From NCBI RefSeq assembly GCF_900241005.1, contig NZ_OEST01000001.1, forward strand, positions 310,001-374,000: a stretch of DNA of 64,000 bases. The letters run 5' to 3'. Shown here one piece after another: positions 8,612-16,155 of this stretch (its first letter is position 1; each line of letters opens with the position of its first letter). Position numbers and translations under genes: made by a program. The stretch comes from Bacteroides cutis (GTDB lineage: Bacteria; Bacteroidota; Bacteroidia; Bacteroidales; Bacteroidaceae). The notes under the pieces are model-generated. The model was not told the origin of the DNA, ran no database searches, and saw only the letters and a program-made list of their open reading frames with translations.

Positions 8612-9224
8612 GTTCTATGTTACAGAATATATTCTTAGTCCATTCTTCAAATAATGGCTTGACAATATTTTTAAATGTGTTTGCAATTTTCAAATCTGGA
8701 ATAATAATTGGCAATTCTTTGAGATATTTGAAATGGCGAGAATACCCTGGATTGGAAATTTGCAATGCGCTTACTGCCAAATACAAATAGTATTGAGATA
8801 CAGCCTCGTTTGAGGAATATAAAATTTGGGTACCATCAGCTCCTCGTGCAAAATCAAAGTCTAAGAATTTGACCTTTGTGGAGTGGTCGCCAAACAAAAC
8901 CGCAGGATGTCGTGTTAAAAGATGGTCAACTTCATTTGTAAAGCCAACAATATACGAATCACCCTGGTCTATAATTGGATATTTCCCACAAGAAAGATAT
9001 TCCTTTGTTTCATACCGTTTTGTTGTAGGATACTTATCTAAAATTTCAGATATCGGCATTGTTGACCACCCTTGCGGGATTTCTCTTCCAAACCGTTCAT
9101 TATATACCATTACCTCACCGCTTGATTTATAGGGCTTGCCTTCTTCATTTGGAAAGTCAAACTGCACAAACCAGTAGTCGTACAGCTGCTTTGCCATCGC
9201 CTCTAAATTCTGATTTATTGGCAT
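8532..9224 (-). CDS. HsdS C-terminal half on the opposite strand (second recognition domain)
   Basis: Read on the minus strand from a possible ATG at 9224, this frame gives MPINQNLEAMAKQLYDYWF, then FDFPNEEGKPYKSSGE and GREIPQGWSTMPISEILDK. A second target recognition domain follows, then the terminal conserved region ELTKQRNELLPLLMNGQ. These are the usual middle and end of an HsdS. Upstream of INQN the frame has no HsdS homology, so the N-terminal half is missing. The sequence aggataag before the ATG could serve as a ribosome site, but no promoter is seen, so it is probably silent in this orientation. It is the reservoir for the invertible hsdS switch. Confidence 0.8.
   Translation of the reverse strand: MPINQNLEAMAKQLYDYWFVQFDFPNEEGKPYKSSGEVMVYNERFGREIPQGWSTMPISEILDKYPTTKRYETKEYLSCGKYPIIDQGDSYIVGFTNEVDHLLTRHPAVLFGDHSTKVKFLDFDFARGADGTQILYSSNEAVSQYYLYLAVSALQISNPGYSRHFKYLKELPIIIPDLKIANTFKNIVKPLFEEWTKNIFCNIELTKQRNELLPLLMNGQVSVNSDLSLG
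8543..8557 (+). repeat. Inverted repeat, left border of the hsdS switch
   Basis: The sequence ataaatcagaattta encodes INQNL in hsdS. Its exact reverse complement is at 9204-9218. The two bound a 676-bp segment whose inversion would rebuild hsdS in frame. Confidence 0.8.
9204..9218 (-). repeat. Inverted repeat, right border of the hsdS switch
   Basis: The sequence taaattctgatttat is the exact reverse complement of 8543-8557. On the minus strand it encodes INQNL at the start of the C-terminal half gene, in the same codon frame as the left copy. Confidence 0.8.
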
Positions 9225-9272
9225 GCATCTTATCCTATATCTTGATTTCGGTATACAGAAACTTAGGCATAA

Positions 9273-9372
9273 TTTCATTTGCCGGCAATTTGCCGAAAAG
9301 CAACTATTCGGATGTATATTATTGAGTATCAGTGCGATTTTGCTCACATTTCATTTGCTGGCAATTTGCCGA
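9273..9372. repeat. Direct repeat of a small palindrome next to the hsdS switch
   Basis: A 24-bp sequence, tttcattt followed by gccggcaatttgccga, lies at 9273-9296. It recurs with one mismatch at 9349-9372. Each copy contains cggcaa-t-ttgccg or a near version of it, a small palindrome of the sort bound by recombinases or repressors. Confidence 0.7.
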
Positions 9373-9401
9373 TAAACACAAAAACCACAATAAGTAGACT
9401 A

Positions 9402-9429
9402 TAACAGGGGCGGAACACCGTCCCTGTTA
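9402..9429 (-). terminator. Hairpin at the end of the mobilization operon
   Basis: The stem 9402-9413 pairs with 9418-9429 (12 bp, one G-T pair, loop aaca) and overlaps the stop of the last mob gene. The T-run after it on the minus strand is weak. It also separates the operon from the convergent hsd region. Confidence 0.5.
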
Positions 9430-9975
9430 GTTGTATGTTACATAATATACAACCAGCCCTAATCCCAACGTATAAACGAGTAAGAATATCACCAAGCCTC
9501 TCATCCAAAAATCCGAGAACCAAACGCCTTCATTCCGTCTGAGGATTTTACGCATGTTGGATTCATGTTCAGTAATAAGTTTCGATTGTTCGGCACGGTG
9601 ATTTGCCAATACCGAAATCCAACTTTCTACAGAATGGTCTATCAGTTGCTTAAGCTTTGCAAGTTGGTCAGGGGTAATTGTTGTTTTGAATTTCGTGTCT
9701 CGTTCAGCTTTCACAATGGCATTGCAGATGTCATTGACAATATTATCGCAACTGCCAACTGCCGCTTTGAGCGCACCCTCAATGTGACATTCGGCAGCGA
9801 TAGCTTTCTCCAAATCCTCATTGAACTTTATCAGCGTTTCTTTTGCCTCTCTGATTTCTACGAGAAGTTTATCAATTTCTTGCTTTTCTGACTCAATTTG
9901 TTGGTTCATTTCAACCTTCTCCAGCATGTCATTGACATTTATAGGCGATGTGCCTCTTGATTTTCCTATACCCAT
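9427..9975 (-). CDS. Coiled-coil protein with C-terminal membrane anchor, mob operon
   Basis: This 182-residue protein has a long charged helical middle (about 20-140, for example ESEKQEIDKLLVEIREAKET) that looks like a coiled coil. A single C-terminal membrane helix follows (GLVIFLLVYTLGLGLVVYYV). It is the last gene of the mobilization operon, 24 nt after the relaxase. Many Bacteroides mobilizable elements carry such a gene here; a role in docking the relaxosome to the membrane or coupling protein is plausible but inferred. No enzyme motif is seen. Confidence 0.7.
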   Translation of the reverse strand: MGIGKSRGTSPINVNDMLEKVEMNQQIESEKQEIDKLLVEIREAKETLIKFNEDLEKAIAAECHIEGALKAAVGSCDNIVNDICNAIVKAERDTKFKTTITPDQLAKLKQLIDHSVESWISVLANHRAEQSKLITEHESNMRKILRRNEGVWFSDFWMRGLVIFLLVYTLGLGLVVYYVTYN

Positions 9976-9999
9976 GTTCTTGTATTTATAAAAAGTGAA

Positions 10000-11193
10000 T
10001 TATCTGTGCAGCCCTTTCCTGCGTTTGCACATGCTGTTTGCCATTCGTGCGCAACGGCGTGCCCATTCAAGTTCATCCTCGTCCTTGTCTTTTCCCCAAC
10101 CTCCAGTGTCAGAACCGCCACCGCCACTTGAAACAGCTATACTGGTAGCAGCATCCATATATCCTGCAAAGAGTAAAAGAGCCGTGTGTTGTATCTCTTT
10201 AATCTTAGCTAACGGATGAGCTTCCTTCAAAGAACAATCTTGCCGGATGATATTGTCAGCGGCTTCGGGTATCTCTACATGGTAGCTGTGATATTCGTCT
10301 GTCGCAATATCGTAATGCTTTATAACAGGCAGTAAAATAGGAGTCAAATCTGCTGTCCGTGTTTGTTGAGGAATAGATTTTGTTGGCTCGGATTTCCTTT
10401 CCTGCTGATGCAGTTTTGCCCAAGTAGCCTCTATCTTTGATGGAGTCAGATTTCTCCCGATACCCAACACGGATGATTTATAATTTGAGTTACCCCGTTT
10501 GATGGAATAACCATAAACTTTTCCCTTATCATTTTCTTGTATGTGTACTTTGTACCCCCGTTTTGTCAGTTCCATTTCATATTGTCGCCAACTGAATTTG
10601 TCCATTGTACGAAGTATCTCCATACAACAGTTTGAGATTTCCTGCTTGTGCCGTATACCTATTTCTTCAGACTGCACCCAGCCACGTCTCTCGTTGATGA
10701 TATTCGCAGCCATGACTGCCCTCTCACCAATCTTATGGCTATCATTTATTTTCCCATTCATATCCACACGGTTGGCATCAATGTGCAGGTGTAGAATGCC
10801 ACTTTTAGAATCACGATGCAGGGCGGCTATGTACTGCGAACCTTTGAGATTGGTTTGTTTTGAGGAAGCCCGTTTGGTCTTTTGGGAAAGGTCTATGGAA
10901 TCGAATACCCGGATGAACTCATCTGCCAAACGAGCCCAGTCATCCATTGTCCAGTTTCGGCTCTCTTTTTCGGACGGGGAAATTTCAATTCTTATCACGT
11001 TTCTGCCAAGAGGTCTGCCCTTGTTGATTTTCTCGGTAAACATCTTCTGCACGAGCATCATCCGACCGTACATCGCTTCCGGTGAAATATCATCGGGCAA
11101 CAGGTTGGTTTTGACTATATCCGCTCTGTCTTTATTGACGGAATATCTTATGGCATTTGCGCCATGCGGTATGGTACTGGCTTTTGCTATCAT
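10000..11193 (-). CDS. Relaxase / mobilization nuclease (MobP type)
   Basis: This 397-residue protein nicks the element at oriT and leads the strand into the recipient. The N-terminal relaxase domain begins MIAKASTIPHGANAIRYSVN. Its histidine motif is ALHRDSKSGILHLHIDANRV (H126, H135, H137), which binds the metal. The C-terminal part is hydrophilic, with a glycine/serine stretch SSGGGGSDTGGWGKDKDEDE. It follows the MobC-like gene by 15 nt. The first-third Tyr used for nicking is probably Y17 in IRYSVNKDRAD. The frame is intact, and oriT is expected just upstream at 11640-11760. Confidence 0.92.
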   Translation of the reverse strand: MIAKASTIPHGANAIRYSVNKDRADIVKTNLLPDDISPEAMYGRMMLVQKMFTEKINKGRPLGRNVIRIEISPSEKESRNWTMDDWARLADEFIRVFDSIDLSQKTKRASSKQTNLKGSQYIAALHRDSKSGILHLHIDANRVDMNGKINDSHKIGERAVMAANIINERRGWVQSEEIGIRHKQEISNCCMEILRTMDKFSWRQYEMELTKRGYKVHIQENDKGKVYGYSIKRGNSNYKSSVLGIGRNLTPSKIEATWAKLHQQERKSEPTKSIPQQTRTADLTPILLPVIKHYDIATDEYHSYHVEIPEAADNIIRQDCSLKEAHPLAKIKEIQHTALLLFAGYMDAATSIAVSSGGGGSDTGGWGKDKDEDELEWARRCARMANSMCKRRKGLHR

Positions 11194-11208
11194 AACGGGT
11201 AAGGAAAT

Positions 11209-11607
11209 TTATTCGGTAAGATAATTCTCTATCTGGCTCCAGCGGTTGATTAGTTGCGTGGCTGTCATCATCCATTGTTCCACAAAGCGTGTGTCACTGA
11301 AATACATGGCTCGTTTATCCGCTTGGATGGATTTCACGGCAGCCGCAATACGGATGAGGTCGCCTCTTGCATCCGTCAGGCTGCACAAGGCTTCTACCTC
11401 ACGCTCAGACAACCGTTGCCGTGGATGCTGCCCTAAAGCAGTGCGGCGCACATAGTTGCTCATGGACAAACCGCAGGTTTTGGCAAGTTCTTTCGCTTGG
11501 GTGTATTCCTGCTCCGTTACTCTGGCTTCAAGTCGCAAGGTACGCCTCATAACTTTCTTGTCGTTCTCTTCATCAACATCTTTGTTGGTAATCTTTTTCT
11601 TCTTCAT
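11209..11607 (-). CDS. mobC: MobC-like relaxosome accessory protein
   Basis: This basic protein of 132 residues starts with a lysine-rich tail (MKKKKITNKD) and continues RRTLRLEARVTEQEYTQAKE. The segment CGLSMSNYVRRTALG is typical of ribbon-helix-helix MobC proteins that bind oriT and help the relaxase. The C-terminal part (MTATQLINRWSQIENYLTE) matches the family pattern. It is the first gene of the mob operon and lies 15 nt before the relaxase start, with the candidate oriT immediately upstream. Confidence 0.88.
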   Translation of the reverse strand: MKKKKITNKDVDEENDKKVMRRTLRLEARVTEQEYTQAKELAKTCGLSMSNYVRRTALGQHPRQRLSEREVEALCSLTDARGDLIRIAAAVKSIQADKRAMYFSDTRFVEQWMMTATQLINRWSQIENYLTE

Positions 11608-11639
11608 GTTTTGTTATGTTATGGGTGAGACATCAATCT

Positions 11640-11760
11640 AAAAAGGGACAGCAGGGTGGGAGCTTGCGACTGCCGGAATACGCCTATGTAGTACGGATGA
11701 GTGTAACGAATTTGTGCGACATAGGAACTTCTTGCAAGACCCCGCACAAAATATAGGCTC
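11640..11760. other. Candidate origin of transfer (oriT)
   Basis: The 173-bp gap upstream of mobC contains two inverted repeats: cctatgt/acatagg at 11683-11689 and 11719-11725, and tttgtgcg/cgcacaaa at 11711-11718 and 11743-11750. A gene-free, repeat-rich stretch beside mobC and the relaxase is where oriT is found in related elements. The nick site cannot be read from sequence. Confidence 0.45.
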
Positions 11761-11780
11761 TACCGCCATATCCAATATGA

Positions 11781-12143
11781 TTATGTCTGACCATCTGCTG
11801 AAACATCCTCGTTAGATTCTTCCTCTCTCGCAGGCTGTAGAGAATTCGGAACAGAAGGAAAAGATGAAAGGGTAAGCAGTTCGCCCTCGTCTGATATAAC
11901 AGGTTCTTTGCCTACTAAGGAAAAATCAGTGTCAGAAGCACAGACCTCATTCGTCGCTTCTATTTGCTTACAATCATTTGAGTTGGGTAAGTTTTCCTTC
12001 ATACAGCTATCCGAATCCTCCAATGGAGCCATTGACAAAACGGGTACGGTATCATCGGACATTGCAGGTGCGTTCTTCTTTTCGTCTTGTTGGTCTTTTA
12101 GTCGGACATAAAAAGGGTTGTCTATGCGATTGCCATTTTCCAT
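11781..12143 (-). CDS. Acidic hypothetical protein of the element
   Basis: This 120-residue frame is rich in Asp, Glu and Ser (for example MENGNRIDNPFYVRLKDQQ at the start) and looks disordered. No domain is recognised. The start lies 17 nt after the stop of the preceding gene, so it probably belongs to the same operon. The initial NPFYVRLKDQQ segment resembles a short conserved peptide and could be a docking motif, but that is speculation. Confidence 0.55.
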   Translation of the reverse strand: MENGNRIDNPFYVRLKDQQDEKKNAPAMSDDTVPVLSMAPLEDSDSCMKENLPNSNDCKQIEATNEVCASDTDFSLVGKEPVISDEGELLTLSSFPSVPNSLQPAREEESNEDVSADGQT

Positions 12144-12160
12144 CCATGCCGATATACATT

Positions 12161-12472
12161 TCAGCGTGTGGACACTTGTTCTGTTGCTTTCGCAGATGCG
12201 ACAATTCTCAACTGGTTCATCTTGTCCAACACGCGGGATATGGTTTTCTTGTCATAACCCAATTTGCTGGACAAATCCACTTCCGAAAGGATGGCTTGCC
12301 CCACTTGTAAGGTTGTGGAAAATCCTTTTATGGCATAATCGTTTTCTTCCAGCACTGCCGCTTCGATAAGTTGGTGCAGAATTTTCATGCGGTCAATGCC
12401 ATACTTGCTCCCTGCCAGATATGCAAGTTGCTCTGACGAAAGCACTATACAATAATTCAAGTTTGTTTTCAT
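12161..12472 (-). CDS. Small winged-helix-like protein of the element
   Basis: This protein of 103 residues contains SSKLGYDKKTISRVLDKMNQ, which looks like the recognition part of a winged helix-turn-helix. It is preceded by a helical N-terminus (LSSEQLAYLAGSKYGIDRM). Proteins of this kind are common in Bacteroides mobilizable elements, between the VapE and mob genes, and may regulate replication or mobilization. The family is not certain. Confidence 0.65.
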   Translation of the reverse strand: MKTNLNYCIVLSSEQLAYLAGSKYGIDRMKILHQLIEAAVLEENDYAIKGFSTTLQVGQAILSEVDLSSKLGYDKKTISRVLDKMNQLRIVASAKATEQVSTR

Positions 12473-12523
12473 CGTCTGTCAATTTTGAAGATGGTTTATA
12501 AATGGTGCAGCCAAAAGAGAAAG

Positions 12524-12871
12524 TCAGCGGTGCATACCGTAACCTCTCTCCGGCACATAATACTCCTTGTCGTATGCGATGTGGTCAAGCACGTCTTGAA
12601 GCCTGTCAAGTTGACGGCTGTCTAATATACGGATGGCGGCAATGGTAATGTTCTGTGAAGCGATACGGCGGTGTTCACAATTCCGTTCTGATATACTTCC
12701 GTCTCCATCGGCATGGACACTTCGTAGGTAATTGTTCACCGCCTCGGTCTGTTCCTTGCTTGGAAAGGTGGAGGGATAACGGTCTTGAACATACGTAACC
12801 ATGTGGCTGACCGCATTTGCCAACAACGGGTCACATTCTTGTAGCTGTTTGATAAGTTCTTCTTTCCTCAT
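12524..12871 (-). CDS. Hypothetical protein of the element
   Basis: This 115-residue protein starts MRKEELIKQLQECDPLLANA. It is predicted helical and soluble, with no signal peptide. I do not recognise a domain. It lies between the VapE remnant and the winged-helix gene, all in one direction, so it is probably part of the element's core operon. Confidence 0.6.
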   Translation of the reverse strand: MRKEELIKQLQECDPLLANAVSHMVTYVQDRYPSTFPSKEQTEAVNNYLRSVHADGDGSISERNCEHRRIASQNITIAAIRILDSRQLDRLQDVLDHIAYDKEYYVPERGYGMHR

Positions 12872-13007
12872 ATTGTTGGTTTATATTGTCCCGTGTCCCA
12901 AGCGTTTTTTATAATTTTCTATTTTGCTTACTTCCTGTTTTTATTCTTTTTCGAGGGCAAAAGGGGGACAAGGGGACATTGGTTTTTTCTTTTCCCTTAT
13001 TTTGAAA

Positions 13008-13397
13008 TTAAAATGGTAATTCCAGTTCACTTGGCAGCGTTGCGCAGGACTCTTCACTTGGAGCGTCCACCCTCACCCATGGGTATTTCGTCCGTCCCGT
13101 CTTATCACAGTAGGCTGGATGCAGCCCCTTGACCTTCTCCTGTTCACTCCGTTTCCAATTGGGAAACATGGACATCAGGCGGTTGAGGTATTGCGAAGTG
13201 TATTTGGACGGATTTCGTCTGACTAAATCATTGGGCAGTTCCTCTATAATCTGCCGGGCACAAACCATATTGAGTGAGGTCATTGTGGAATTTGGTTCTG
13301 AGTATGCTCCTTTCTGATAAGCCAGTCGTGTCGGAATCATCCAATTTGCATACTGCACGGGAACCTCACGTTCCAGATACATTTCTATGTCCTCCAT
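13008..13397 (-). CDS. C-terminal part of the VapE-type protein, cut off by a stop codon
   Basis: This frame (MEDIEMYLEREVPVQYANWM...) is in exactly the same reading frame as the VapE-like gene upstream (13425-14393). Only one TAA (13422-13424) separates them, and the 8 codons between that stop and this ATG remain open. The content fits the tail that normally follows in VapE/VirE proteins: a helical cap with EVPVQYANW and a C-terminal DNA-binding-like segment SQYLNRLMSMFPNW. Either the original gene has a nonsense mutation, for example CAA to TAA, or the tail is now translated as a separate protein from the ATG at 13397. Confidence 0.65.
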   Translation of the reverse strand: MEDIEMYLEREVPVQYANWMIPTRLAYQKGAYSEPNSTMTSLNMVCARQIIEELPNDLVRRNPSKYTSQYLNRLMSMFPNWKRSEQEKVKGLHPAYCDKTGRTKYPWVRVDAPSEESCATLPSELELPF

Positions 13398-13424
13398 GAT
13401 TGGGTCAACAAGAATGTTGGAATG

Positions 13425-14393
13425 TTACATCTGCACCTCGTTGGCCTCATTCTCCATGTCCGGTGACAAGTAGAGTTTCATTCCTTGTCGATAATATGCG
13501 TATGCCTCTGCCCAAAGTTGAGGAACGGAACACTGCAAATCATCCAACCAATCTGACACATGACCGCTGCCTTTGACAGGGATAATCCACCATCGGCGGT
13601 TTCCATTGTCTCCTTGTAGGAAGTTCATTTCATTAGTAGTCGCAGCAAAAACATTATGCTGCATGAACTCCACCACCTTATGCCCATAAGCCGGACGCAT
13701 ATAATCACTGCAACGGCTTAGAAAAGCCTTGGCTGCTTCCGCGTCATTCGCCCGTTTTAAACCATTCAACTCACTGATTTCAATAATCCAACCGTTGGTT
13801 ATGGTCTCCACTTTCTCCTTGTCACCACTGGCGAAAGAGAATGAATCGTTGAACCATCTCCCACTGATGGCTTTGAAGAAGGTGCTTTTACCAATACCTT
13901 GGGGACCGGGCAAGGTCAGTACGTTGTCAAACTTGCAACCTGGATTGAATACTCTTGCTACAGCCGCCACGAACCAAAGTTTTGTCTGTTCCCTAACAAG
14001 CGGAGTGTCATCCGCTCCAAGATAATCTATGATGGTTGTGGCTATGCGAGGTTGTCCGTCCCATGTCTCTTGTGCGATGAATCCCTGTACAGGATTGAAA
14101 CTCCGTTCAGAAGAAGTGGTCTTCAATATCTCAAATACCTTATTCTGCGTCAGACGTATTCTGTATGTCCTTTCCAAATAATCCTGTATCTTTCCTGCCG
14201 ACTCTTCATCTATCTTGTTTCCGTTGACATTGCGGAACAAAGGGCAGAAACATACATCGTCCTGACAGAAGGTATCGTACCTTATCTGACTAAGATTCTC
14301 ATCCAGTGTGAAAATAAGCCGGAGATTACTGATGGAACGAGCAGGATTTCCGTAACTGTCTGTTGCCAGATTTTTTTTCCAATCATCTTCCAT
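13425..14393 (-). CDS. VapE/VirE-family P-loop ATPase, N-terminal part
   Basis: The start is the ATG at 14393 (MEDDWKKNLATDSYGNPARS), which lies 4 nt after the preceding gene. This 322-residue product holds the superfamily 3 helicase-like core: Walker A GPQGIGKSTFF, Walker B region GWIIEISELNGL, and the sensor segment EMNFLQGDNGNRRWWIIPV. VapE proteins are thought to act in replication of mobile elements. No primase domain is attached. It ends at ENEANEVQM followed by TAA, while the same frame continues open for 138 more codons to 13008, so the gene is probably interrupted. Confidence 0.85.
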   Translation of the reverse strand: MEDDWKKNLATDSYGNPARSISNLRLIFTLDENLSQIRYDTFCQDDVCFCPLFRNVNGNKIDEESAGKIQDYLERTYRIRLTQNKVFEILKTTSSERSFNPVQGFIAQETWDGQPRIATTIIDYLGADDTPLVREQTKLWFVAAVARVFNPGCKFDNVLTLPGPQGIGKSTFFKAISGRWFNDSFSFASGDKEKVETITNGWIIEISELNGLKRANDAEAAKAFLSRCSDYMRPAYGHKVVEFMQHNVFAATTNEMNFLQGDNGNRRWWIIPVKGSGHVSDWLDDLQCSVPQLWAEAYAYYRQGMKLYLSPDMENEANEVQM

Positions 14394-14397
14394 ACAC

Positions 14398-14715
14398 CTA
14401 TTCTTTGATGCGAATGCCACCTGATTCCTTTGCCAAAGCCAACGCAAGGTCTGCATCCACTACGATTTTTCGTCCTATCTGTGTGATAGCTTTATCTATG
14501 ATACCGCTTTTCTTAATGCGGTTGGCGGTGGGTACGCTACAACCGAATACACGGGCGATACCCTCTATACCATAGTAGTTGCCTTTGGATGCCACTTGGG
14601 GAATGGCCACTTCTGTACTTTCCACACTTTTAGTGATGAGAAAGCAAAGCTCCTCACCCGTCATCATGGCGATGGGCTTTTGGAGTAGTTGGGTAAAATT
14701 GAGTTTTTCTTCCAT
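14398..14715 (-). CDS. DUF3853-like DNA-binding protein (excisionase or regulator)
   Basis: I start this 105-residue protein at the ATG at 14715 (MEEKLNFTQLLQKPIAMMTG). The open frame upstream lacks a likely start and crosses the promoter. The C-terminal half GNYYGIEGIARVFGCSVPTA followed by NRIKKSGIIDKAITQIGRK is a MerR/excisionase-like helix-turn-helix. Such genes follow the integrase module in Bacteroides elements and probably control excision or replication. The stop lies 4 nt before the VapE start, so both are in one operon. A -7 box (14783-14790) and an inverted repeat (14812-14844) lie upstream. Confidence 0.85.
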   Translation of the reverse strand: MEEKLNFTQLLQKPIAMMTGEELCFLITKSVESTEVAIPQVASKGNYYGIEGIARVFGCSVPTANRIKKSGIIDKAITQIGRKIVVDADLALALAKESGGIRIKE

Positions 14716-14782
14716 ATCTTTACTTGTTTGATGATTAAATACTTTAAGCCTCGGTTCAACTCTGTGAAACCGATTTCGCAAG

Positions 14783-14844
14783 CAAAGGTAGTGTATGAAA
14801 CTCTGTGTGTTGGTCGGTTTATTTATACCTTAATTTTACCGACC
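14783..14844 (-). promoter_or_regulatory. Promoter and operator of the DUF3853-VapE operon
   Basis: On the minus strand TACCTTTG (14783-14790) is a perfect -7 box, 67 nt before the gene start. Just upstream, ggtcggt (14812-14818) and accgacc (14838-14844) form an inverted repeat around the -33 region. A protein bound there would block or aid this promoter; self-control by the DUF3853 protein is a guess. Confidence 0.55.
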
Positions 14845-14893
14845 GAATTACAACAGATGTTTGCTGTAAAAAACGGATAGCTGGATTTCCCAA

Positions 14894-16138
14894 CTACCCG
14901 TTATTGGCAAAATAGTCCGTCCATCGGTCTATTATCCGTTTTGCTTTGGTGTAACTGCTTCCTCTTTGAGGTGAGTTCAACGTAAGTTCTTTGATTTCCC
15001 AGTACCGCTTCTGTGGAATGTCGTGCCCGTAATGTCGTTGAGAGAACTGTTCTATGGCACGGTGGAATGTCATGTATCTTGTGGACGCTTTTATCTTGCC
15101 AGACTTTACCAATGATTTCAACAGATAGGCAAGACTTATGTCCTCTGTATTCTCTTCAAGAAACAAAAGGATACCCAGCTTGATACGTTCCTTGTCGCCC
15201 AAAAGAATATCATCCAATGATTGTATCACCTTTCTATTGCCTCGCCTGCCTTTTACTTTTCGTAAGGCAAACATCACCTCCTTCCAGATTTCTGGGTTAC
15301 ACTTCTCAACGGTGTTTTCCCAATCCGCTTTGGTTTCTGCGCCCATCTCTATACTTCCATTTACAAGCAGGGTAACGCATGACTTTACAAGAAGTATATC
15401 GCCATGGTCAACCTCTTCACTGTTCAACAGACGGTTAAGTAATTTGGCCATACGTGAAAGACCGTGGTCAAATACCACGAAATAATACATACAATAAGCC
15501 AAATCCTCTTTCTTTTCCATTACACGGTCATACAGGTTAGCCATGAACCCACCAATGAATACTGCATGAAAGAGGAAAACAATTTGAGAGATATAGGTCA
15601 AGAACTGATAAACCATTTTTCTTTCCAGTTTGCTCAACAGATAACATCCTTTGCTGTTTCTCATGAACATATCTAATTGCCCAATCAAGTAGGACCTTAA
15701 CTCCTGCGGCAGACGATTCCATATTTCAATAGGTGTTTCAGAATGAACCATCAGTAGCCCTGACTTTGGAGAAGTGAGCAGTTCTACCGTACCTGTTTTC
15801 ACATTGATGCCTATCCACAAACGCATGTTGGTGATACATCTGGCGATGGTCTCGGTATATTGGCCAGCCCATTGTTGGTTTGCAATGTCTGACACATCCT
15901 TGCCGTTTACAAAATCAGAGAGCCAGTTATACATCATCAAGGCTTCAGGTGGTACGCAATCCCGCATCATCAGATACATGTCCATCATAACTGATATGTT
16001 ACCTTTAGCCACAGCATCTATGCGCTTACAAAAGTTGGCATACGCTTCCTCATTGGCCGATTTCCACGCACGAATAGCCATATCAGCAGTATCCTTTCTT
16101 TTGGAATAGGATTTTATCCTCTCTATGAAGTTTATCAT
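14894..16138 (-). CDS. Hypothetical protein between integrase and excisionase-like gene
   Basis: This 414-residue protein (MINFIERIKSYSKRKDTADM...) is mostly helical. One hydrophobic stretch near residues 185-205 (TYISQIVFLFHAVFIGGFMA) could be a membrane helix or a buried core helix. No known catalytic motif is recognised. The C-terminus HYGHDIPQKRYWEIKELTLN followed by SSYTKAKRIIDRWTDYF may be a DNA-binding domain. It starts 17 nt after the integrase stop and is probably co-transcribed with it. Similar genes sit in this slot of other Bacteroides mobilizable elements, as far as I can recall. Confidence 0.65.
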   Translation of the reverse strand: MINFIERIKSYSKRKDTADMAIRAWKSANEEAYANFCKRIDAVAKGNISVMMDMYLMMRDCVPPEALMMYNWLSDFVNGKDVSDIANQQWAGQYTETIARCITNMRLWIGINVKTGTVELLTSPKSGLLMVHSETPIEIWNRLPQELRSYLIGQLDMFMRNSKGCYLLSKLERKMVYQFLTYISQIVFLFHAVFIGGFMANLYDRVMEKKEDLAYCMYYFVVFDHGLSRMAKLLNRLLNSEEVDHGDILLVKSCVTLLVNGSIEMGAETKADWENTVEKCNPEIWKEVMFALRKVKGRRGNRKVIQSLDDILLGDKERIKLGILLFLEENTEDISLAYLLKSLVKSGKIKASTRYMTFHRAIEQFSQRHYGHDIPQKRYWEIKELTLNSPQRGSSYTKAKRIIDRWTDYFANNG

Positions 16139-16155
16139 TGTATTACTGATTAAGG

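Noticed and set aside
8869..9325. Plus-strand open frames opposite the second hsdS half
   Set aside because: They are antisense to a clear recognition domain. Only their end (after NSDL) matters, as the C-terminus hsdS would gain after inversion.
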